Assembly (NCBI GenBank): GCA_946803715.1
Contig: CAMPET010000209.1
Location: 17,108 to 28,059 of the forward strand
Length of the DNA: 10,952 nucleotides
Direction: 5' to 3'
From: Beroe ovata
Taxonomy: Eukaryota > Ctenophora > Nuda > Beroida > Beroidae
Shown: in pieces, positions 8,601 through 10,952 of the stretch
Layout of the letters: every line of letters begins with the position of its first letter
Numbering within the stretch: position 1 is the stretch's first letter
Translations under genes and position numbers: made by a program
The notes under the pieces: model-generated
The model's database searches: none
Told to the model about the DNA's origin: nothing
The model's input: the letters and a program-made list of their open reading frames with translations, nothing else

Positions 8601-8805
8601 TCTACAGGGCGGGGGTAAAGTCGAGGTTAATGTGGACTGGGTGCTCAACAAGCTGGGTTTCAAAAACCCTACAGTCACTATCCCTAAGTGGATACAGCGG
8701 GGTCCGATGGACCCTCTGGACTTTCTGATAAGTGGACTTGTGAAGTCACTCGTATTCCAGCAAGCTGAAATTGTGAGCGAACAGAAGGGTAATAGGAAAT
8801 CATGA
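1238..8805 (+). CDS. BLTP1: C-terminal third of a BLTP1 / KIAA1109 / Tweek homologue
   Basis: Spliced gene, approximately join 1238-1378, 1651-1782, 1928-2057, 2326-2369(?), 2649/2654-2803, 2890-4421, 4708-4959, 5144-5261, 5473-5571, 5793-6052, 6214-6981, 7218-7380, 7534-7880, 8049-8311, 8366-8805. This gives about 1,620 residues; human BLTP1 is about 5,000. All junctions are GT-AG with compatible phase, apart from one ambiguous junction near 2370-2660. Identification rests on the C terminus: VTIPKWIQRGPMDPLD closely resembles the end of vertebrate BLTP1 as I remember it, and LFYLNYKCAYSIFNDE and TFQLHLPTTMLNHVLLVQ also fit. No alignment was run. BLTP1 is a bridge-like lipid-transfer protein acting at ER contact sites, needed in flies for synaptic vesicle recycling. 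This part would be the last rod segments plus the FSA_C-type C terminus. No transmembrane helix is evident; the membrane anchor of the family is N-terminal and lies outside this window. Two Thr/Ser/Pro-rich linkers look lineage-specific. Confidence 0.9.
1391..1458. repeat. 12-bp tandem repeat GTGTAACATGAC
   Basis: About 5.7 copies, with GTGTTACATGAC and GTGTTACATGGC variants, just inside the first intron after the donor at 1379. The unit contains an ACATG/CATGT-type palindromic core. Confidence 0.93.
1571..1643. repeat. 24-25 bp tandem repeat ending beside the splice acceptor
   Basis: Three copies of ACTGCTGTTACACACACGTG plus 4-5 bases end 7 nt before the exon 2 acceptor. Its TGTTACAC element is the reverse complement of GTGTAACA in the 12-bp repeat at the other end of this intron. 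Confidence 0.9.
1651..1782 (+). CDS. BLTP1: BLTP1 exon 2 (44 codons)
   Basis: Acceptor GTACCACCACAG, with a weak pyrimidine tract; donor CAG|GTTGGT. Phase 0 at both ends. Encodes EINEFLDTITMIRNTVE, a helical continuation of exon 1, then a linker and the strand MIPFAFVMKLQ that leads into GIDLLAT of exon 3. Confidence 0.88.
1928..2057 (+). CDS. BLTP1: BLTP1 exon 3 (43 codons plus 1 nt)
   Basis: Strong acceptor TTTTTTCAG and strong donor A|GTAAGT. Encodes DLLATTPSDLAMSLKTE followed by TINVEIKNRMKTEHITVA. The pattern 'L.ATTPS..A..L.T..I..E..NR' is the BLTP1-type rod repeat as I recall it. Leaves one base (A). Confidence 0.9.
2064..2099. repeat. (GT)n microsatellite in intron 3
   Basis: GT/GC dinucleotide run starting 6 nt after the exon 3 donor. 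It produces spurious His-Thr open frames on the minus strand. Confidence 0.95.
2326..2369 (+). CDS. BLTP1: BLTP1 exon 4 (3' end uncertain)
   Basis: Acceptor TTCATTGTAG ends at 2325. The first two bases complete the Ile codon opened by exon 3 (A|TT), giving IALRGTNITFRAHLS. The donor drawn is GTGAGT at 2370. The frame stays open to a TGA at 2457, so the exon may run on (VSDCGVCVTLSMNDCVIKDY) to a weak donor such as GG|GTGAAA at 2456. The choice depends on which acceptor is used near 2650; no pairing is ideal. Confidence 0.6.
2579..2621. repeat. (GT)n microsatellite in intron 4
   Basis: Long GT run about 30 nt before the next exon. The normal polypyrimidine region is largely replaced, which may explain the poor acceptor. 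Confidence 0.95.
2649..2803 (+). CDS. BLTP1: BLTP1 exon 5 (5' end uncertain)
   Basis: The frame is fixed by TTITTDITLGQLADLAPGE, which resembles the VDLNLALGQL-type strand of the family, and by the phase-0 donor GATGAG|GTAAAT at 2804. Candidate acceptors are CGGGCAG (exon from 2649, needs one carried base), GTCGAG (from 2654, phase 0, pairs with the donor at 2370) and GCTAG (from 2662, needs two bases, pairs with 2456). None has a good pyrimidine tract. The Met at 2663 is not taken as a gene start. Confidence 0.75.
2890..4421 (+). CDS. BLTP1: BLTP1 exon 6, large exon (510 codons plus 2 nt)
   Basis: Acceptor GACATATCTCAG ends at 2889; donor AA|GTGAGTG. Phase 0 in, two bases (AA) out. This is by far the largest exon. 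Early in it come SNPQLFMQPGAFDKA and LFYLNYKCAYSIFNDE, typical of the family, then a helical stretch and the strand LKVTVKNLAVCLPIQ. The middle has acidic and Ser/Lys-rich loops (about codons 250-340 of the exon). Later strands include LLQFEMDLDLRLGNGKVTLY. A Gly/Thr/Ser-rich linker precedes GELYCTVRVMALKQDQIIRP. It ends with a helix, IPEEIEEILREPKK. The open frame extends upstream of 2890 into the intron only by chance. Confidence 0.93.
4541..4586. repeat. 17-bp inverted repeat (hairpin) in intron 6
   Basis: Arms 4541-4557 and 4570-4586 are reverse complements with one mismatch; the 11-bp inner part (GAATACCCAGC / GCTGGGTATTC) is perfect. The loop is 12 nt. Two more GGGTATTC copies follow at about 4588-4613. 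It could be a tiny foldback relic or an RNA hairpin. Confidence 0.85.
4708..4959 (+). CDS. BLTP1: BLTP1 exon 7 (84 codons)
   Basis: The acceptor CCCCACGCCAG ends at 4707 and its first base completes the Lys codon (AA|G). The nicer-looking CTCTCTCCAG at 4681 gives the wrong phase and was not chosen. Donor AG|GTTGGA. Begins with a Ser/Thr-rich linker (SRGGEESKTSPTPSSDHSS) and then strands VDIIILVLVEPSTIKLSC and CSLVVPRSQVLLST. This exon has the clearest beta-ladder pattern of the mid-region. Confidence 0.88.
5031..5090. repeat. 20-bp tandem repeat, three copies
   Basis: Unit TTCTCTCTTGTATGTCACTA, with one G/C change in the third copy, in intron 7. It is pyrimidine-rich on the sense strand. Confidence 0.95.
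5144..5261 (+). CDS. BLTP1: BLTP1 exon 8 (39 codons)
   Basis: Acceptor CCCATTCCCCAG ends at 5143 and its first base completes an Arg codon (AG|G). Donor TCG|GTAAGT at 5262. Encodes KEVYVTRDGSTSCWNLTWCL and then CKLSLYHPLSAL. The S/T...W.L...L...L.LYHP strand pattern suits this family. A second copy of the donor lies 28 nt downstream, within a short duplication. Confidence 0.87.
5345..5397. repeat. Short tandem duplication in intron 8
   Basis: Two imperfect copies of GTCTGTTGCCCTG(GCGCCCTG)CTATGTCGGT lie in tandem. No coding potential is seen. Confidence 0.7.
5473..5571 (+). CDS. BLTP1: BLTP1 exon 9 (33 codons)
   Basis: Acceptor TCCCCCCCTAG ends at 5472; an alternative CAACAG at 5478 would drop two Gln codons. 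Donor GAG|GTATAT. Phase 0 at both ends. Encodes QQGLPSRAEVRNALSVTVDG and ends NVHITRITTPKE. Confidence 0.85.
5647..5687. repeat. 21-bp direct repeat in intron 9
   Basis: Two copies of CTGTCTGACTGATATATG (5647-5664 and 5668-5685), followed by a run of further GATATAT motifs. Confidence 0.85.
5793..6052 (+). CDS. BLTP1: BLTP1 exon 10 (86 codons plus 2 nt)
   Basis: Acceptor TACTCGCTGCAG and donor AG|GTACCT. Encodes GTVSLTYDIKRMDEV followed by FHNAWLSGQFIKRLLLL. This is the family's 'strand, then a helix with a basic end' element, recalling the segment of vertebrate BLTP1 with a Trp and basic residues. The second half is a Pro/Ser/Thr-rich linker with PPVPSSPPPQTT. Confidence 0.9.
6214..6981 (+). 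CDS. BLTP1: BLTP1 exon 11 (256 codons)
   Basis: Acceptor CATATTTGCCAG and donor AA|GTATGT. The first base completes an Arg codon; two bases are carried out. Begins with a Thr-rich, presumably disordered stretch of about 70 residues (TTTTPDTTAPTTIPD and similar). Then come rod strands: LTLSVMCQEVTLTTNLGHTL, GRISISVRES and KVDVLVGGVVVESTAG. It ends with an element recognisable in the family, FSTQLNDKWDHADSDLRV, followed by the strand GGSISWDKVQTMV. An in-frame TGA just past the donor confirms an intron there. Confidence 0.92.
7134..7225. repeat. 46-bp tandem duplication carrying a copied splice acceptor
   Basis: Two units (7134-7179 and 7180-7225) plus a partial third differ by a few bases. 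Each contains GTGCACTGCAGGTA-TCACAACG, so CACTGCAG acceptors end at both 7171 and 7217. Only the second keeps the frame, because the offset is 46 nt. Confidence 0.93.
7218..7380 (+). CDS. BLTP1: BLTP1 exon 12 (54 codons)
   Basis: Acceptor CGTGCACTGCAG ends at 7217 and its first base completes Lys (AA|G). Strong donor AAG|GTAAGT. Encodes YSQRAYMKLLNLEQEEKPQ, a polar helix, then ELEAQVLAHHWFWAISPHSS. Trp-rich and probably the start of the FSA_C region. Confidence 0.9.
7449..7512. repeat. GTCATGAGTGACATGT direct repeat in intron 12
   Basis: Two 16-bp copies (7449-7464 and 7490-7505). The motifs inside and just after the second copy recur in the 3' flank of the gene, both as ACATGTTGTCATG and as its inverted form. 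Confidence 0.85.
7534..7880 (+). CDS. BLTP1: BLTP1 exon 13 (115 codons plus 2 nt), FSA_C region
   Basis: Strong acceptor CCCCCCCTCCCAG; donor ATCAG|GTACAC. Phase 0 in, AG out. Encodes GGTLKLSGENVSVAVFQG, then KFRDDTWCLVDLNKVRMKYE, which is typical of the FSA_C C-terminal region. A second donor CAG|GTGACA at 7917 keeps the same phase and would add 12 residues ending SDR. I prefer the first because the next exon continues well, but both are usable. Confidence 0.9.
8049..8311 (+). CDS. BLTP1: BLTP1 exon 14 (88 codons), FSA_C region
   Basis: Acceptor CGTCCACACAG and donor CAGAG|GTAGTG (weak at +4/+5). The first base completes Arg (AG|G); one base (G) is carried out. Encodes KWLQYACTHDFAHGN, then STIFGGGSVEFSTIFQVP and LPIPIVSCRLKSHF, consistent with the conserved C terminus. 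Confidence 0.9.
8321..8347. repeat. (CA)n microsatellite filling half of a 54-nt intron
   Basis: Pure CA run inside the 54-nt intron 8312-8365. The intron is a multiple of three and has no stop in the coding frame, so unspliced RNA would add SVSHTHTHTHTLHTVITG. Confidence 0.9.
8366..8805 (+). CDS. BLTP1: BLTP1 last exon (146 codons with stop), FSA_C end
   Basis: Acceptor CACTGTAATTACAG ends at 8365; GG completes Gly. Begins AIGLATNAGNYFFLHDLAQR, then an acidic, Ala-rich loop, WELKPPLRLQGGGKVEVNVD and WVLNKLGFKNPTVTIPKWIQ. It ends with RGPMDPLDFLISGLVKSLVF and a short charged tail closed by TGA at 8803. The 'LGF...TIPKWLQRG.MDPLD' block is the strongest identification of the gene. The tail is short, as in other members. 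Confidence 0.95.
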
Positions 8806-9738
8806 TTCACAGTGTGTAACTTGTTACCATGACAACTTATTACCATACCGACATGGTAACATGTTGTCATGACATCATGTTGTCCTGGTGTCAAGTTGGT
8901 GCTTTATCTTATGGACAATCTATTTTTCTGACGATAATATGTTTTAAGCATGACAGCAAAATTATACTTTCTATTTGTTCATGTATGTAAAGCAAATATC
9001 ATTATTCATCAGTTTCAAATAATGCGATTTAGCTTGTTTTTAAAGTGGAGGATATTTGGCGATAATTATAGCAGATAGTAAAGCCATGACATGAATATCA
9101 AGGCTGATACTCAGCATTATATTTCCATAACAGTATCTCATGGTCCATAGATATTGGATACTGATAAGATAACACTTTTTGTAAGTTAAATGTACTGTTA
9201 GGTGTTTTTAGCACAATACAGTTAGTTCTCCCTTGAGCATCTAGACAATTCTGGCCAGCAGCGACTGCTTTCTTAGAGAGCAGTTGGGCAGAGCAATTCT
9301 CCACTTGTCTTGTTTTTATCTCGAAATCAGTTATTTTAATCGAATATAGTGTTCTACTTCTTGTGTTATTTCAGAAGCTGGGTTTGGAAAGGACAGTATG
9401 TTACTGTTATACTTTGTATTAATTAATAACTGAAACTCTGATGTGATAGCGAGTCAAAAGATACTACTTTAATGTTAACTTGATGGAAATGAATATTGCG
9501 AATTTAGCAGCTTGGCTTATCGTGTTTTAAAGAAGTTGTGGTCCTAAGTCTATCATCTATGCTGAATTTTAACATCGGTTTTTGTTAAATTGATTAAAAT
9601 TATGATTGATAATGTAAATGAGTATGATTTCAAAATCATCGTTCCAATTCAAATTTGATTTGTTTCCGTTTGTCATAACTCAGCGAATCGCAAATGCAGA
9701 ATGGTAGCACATTCAAAAGGTACCGTGGACTGATTACA
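8806..9738. other. 3' UTR and AT-rich intergenic flank
   Basis: Begins with a small set of inverted motifs (GTTACCATGACAAC at 8823-8836 against GTTGTCATG at 8863-8871) that could fold in the 3' UTR. No AATAAA follows the stop within about 1.4 kb; weaker variants are AGTAAA near 9076 and ATTAAA near 9593. A 68-codon minus-strand open frame (9304-9098) matches nothing I know and is not called as a gene. Confidence 0.7.
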
Positions 9739-9787
9739 TTGTTGACGTTGTTGTTGTTGCTGTTGTTGTTTTTATTGTTGTTGTTGG
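9739..9787. repeat. (TTG)n microsatellite, left of the foldback element
   Basis: Imperfect TTG repeat with CTG and TTT interruptions. The same repeat in the same orientation resumes at 10426, on the other side of the inverted-repeat element. Confidence 0.92.
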
Positions 9788-10425
9788 GTACAGGAGAGCC
9801 GTCACATATGACAGTCATTGACTGCTCTACCGACGCCCCCTTTTCGCCCCCAAAATGCCCCTTTTCGCCCTCAAAGTGCCCCCTTTTCGCCCCCAAAATG
9901 CCCCATTTTTGCCAAGTGCGTGCCCCGAGGGCGCCACGTTTTTGCCCTCTAGCGCCCCCTTTGCGCCTCCTTTGTGCCCCTTTTTTCAGCCGTCTCCTAC
10001 CCACATGTTCCCAAATTGCCCCCTATGTGCCCCATTTTCGTCCTCATTTTGCACTCTGATTTGAACTCTTCCTGCAAGGTGGCACAAAGGGGGCAAAAAG
10101 GTACAATTACATGGGGGCAAGTTGGGAACGCTTCCTGCAAAGGGGCATTTAGGGGGCACAAAGGGGGCGATTTGGGATCGTGTGGGTAGGACTAGGAGAC
10201 GCGGCTGAATAAAGGGGGCACAAAGGAGGCGAAAAGGGTGAACACTGCACAAAGGGGGCAAAAGGTGGCGCCCTTGGGGCATGCACCGGGCAAAAAGGGG
10301 CACAAAAGGGACATTTTGGGGGCGAAGAGGGGGCAAAAAGGGGGCGTCGTCGAAGTAGTCAATAGCCAAAAATATTAATTGGCCAATAAGTGATGACGTC
10401 ATATGTGACGGCTCCCTTGTTGTAC
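9788..10425. mobile_element. Foldback / MITE-like inverted-repeat element
   Basis: A 17-bp perfect terminal inverted repeat, GAGCCGTCACATATGAC (9796-9812), has its complement at 10398-10414. With a 3-nt indel it extends to GTAC at both outer ends (9788 and 10425). The two arms are long imperfect complements for most of their length. The left arm is rich in CCCCCTTTT/CGCC blocks, and the right arm has AAAAGGGGGC blocks. A distinctive inner segment pairs too: the reverse complement of CGTCTCCTACCCACATG (about 9990) is at 10180-10203 with small gaps. The element has no credible open reading frame, so it would be non-autonomous. Flanking TTG repeats hide any target-site duplication. The superfamily is not assigned. 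Confidence 0.85.
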
Positions 10426-10530
10426 TTGTTGCTGTTGTTGTTGCTGTGATTATTGTTTTTATTGTTGATGCTGTTTTTAGCTGTCGTTGTTGTTGTTGTT
10501 GCTGTTGTTGTTGTTGTTGTTTTTGTTGCT

Positions 10531-10561
<31 letters not shown>
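10426..10561. repeat. (TTG)n microsatellite, right of the foldback element
   Basis: Long imperfect TTG array with CTG, ATT and TTT interruptions and a pure run at the right end. It produces a spurious Thr-rich open frame on the minus strand. Confidence 0.95.
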
Positions 10562-10860
10562 ATCCTGGAGTCAAGGGTGGTTCTCCTTTGGAAATGTGAT
10601 ATGCTTTATCTACGTCCTGACTCTTGGTCATTTTCTCGATGATGCTAACACCTGATGACTGAAAGATCGAGTGAGATTATATTTCGCATAGTGTTCATAT
10701 GGTTAACCTACGATGGCTTTTTTCGTGTGGGGTAAGACCTTTCGTTACCGTTTTATCGGTAGCATATGAGCTTCAGAATAGGGTTTCCTCTCGTAATTTT
10801 CTAAACAACCTACAGTCGAATTACAATACCTATGAGGAGTGTGTATGAGGAGTATGATAT
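10562..10860. other. Unique non-coding sequence
   Basis: No open frame, splice-framed exon or RNA gene is recognised. The last 30 bases (from about 10831) are a degenerate TATGAGGAGTGTG duplication leading into the minisatellite. Confidence 0.6.
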
Positions 10861-10952
10861 GGACTGGGAGTGTGTGATGTGGACTGGGAGTGTGTGATGT
10901 GGACTGGGAGTGTGTGATGTGGACTGGGAGTGTGATATGGACTGGGAGTGTG
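10861..10952. repeat. 20-bp minisatellite running off the window
   Basis: Unit GGACTGGGAGTGTGTGATGT, copies at 10861, 10881 and 10901, then an 18-bp variant at 10921 and the start of another. The array is cut by the window edge. Confidence 0.96.

Noticed and set aside
9098-9304. 68-codon minus-strand open frame
   Set aside because: No recognisable motif, AT-rich setting, no flanking splice or start evidence. Length is within chance expectation.
9636-10402. Several 70-138 codon frames across the foldback element
   Set aside because: Low-complexity translations of C/T or A/G blocks (Pro/Phe/Leu or Lys/Gly) in both arms. Their mirror-image presence on both strands follows from the inverted repeat.
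10359-10631. Thr/Asn-rich 90-codon minus-strand frame
   Set aside because: Translation of the TTG microsatellite read backwards.

Overview
This is animal nuclear DNA, not prokaryotic or viral. Coding sequence is split into many short exons with GT...AG borders and matching codon phases. The introns are compact (54 to about 290 bp) and full of (GT)n, (CA)n and short minisatellites. The protein encoded is a metazoan lipid-transfer protein. Dense microsatellites, compact introns and low similarity to the human protein suggest a marine or early-branching invertebrate. The species cannot be named from the sequence.

Layout. Positions 82-841 hold four phase-compatible internal exons on the MINUS strand. 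Positions 842-1150 are repeat-rich and end in a 36-bp tandem repeat that runs into a single unknown base (n, 1151). From 1238 to 8805 the PLUS strand carries about 15 exons, roughly 1,620 residues, ending in a natural stop. They form the C-terminal third of a BLTP1 (KIAA1109 / fragile-site-associated / Tweek) homologue. From 8806 onward no gene could be supported: an AT-rich 3' flank, a 0.6-kb foldback (inverted-repeat) element lying inside a TTG microsatellite (9788-10425), then a 20-bp minisatellite that runs off the right edge.

How the parts fit. BLTP1 is a giant bridge-like protein thought to form a hydrophobic groove that carries phospholipid between membranes. The plus-strand exons give the last part of the rod and the FSA_C-type C terminus. 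The minus-strand exons look like the same kind of protein. They end in phase 0, and the first plus-strand exon begins in phase 0. The most economical reading is that the block left of the n is the preceding part of the same gene in flipped orientation, either by scaffolding error or by real inversion. This is the most important point for anyone using the window.

No RNA gene, CRISPR array, operon or novel multi-gene system was seen. The interest lies in the inverted exon block, several repeat-generated or ambiguous splice sites, an in-frame 54-nt microsatellite intron, and the foldback element.
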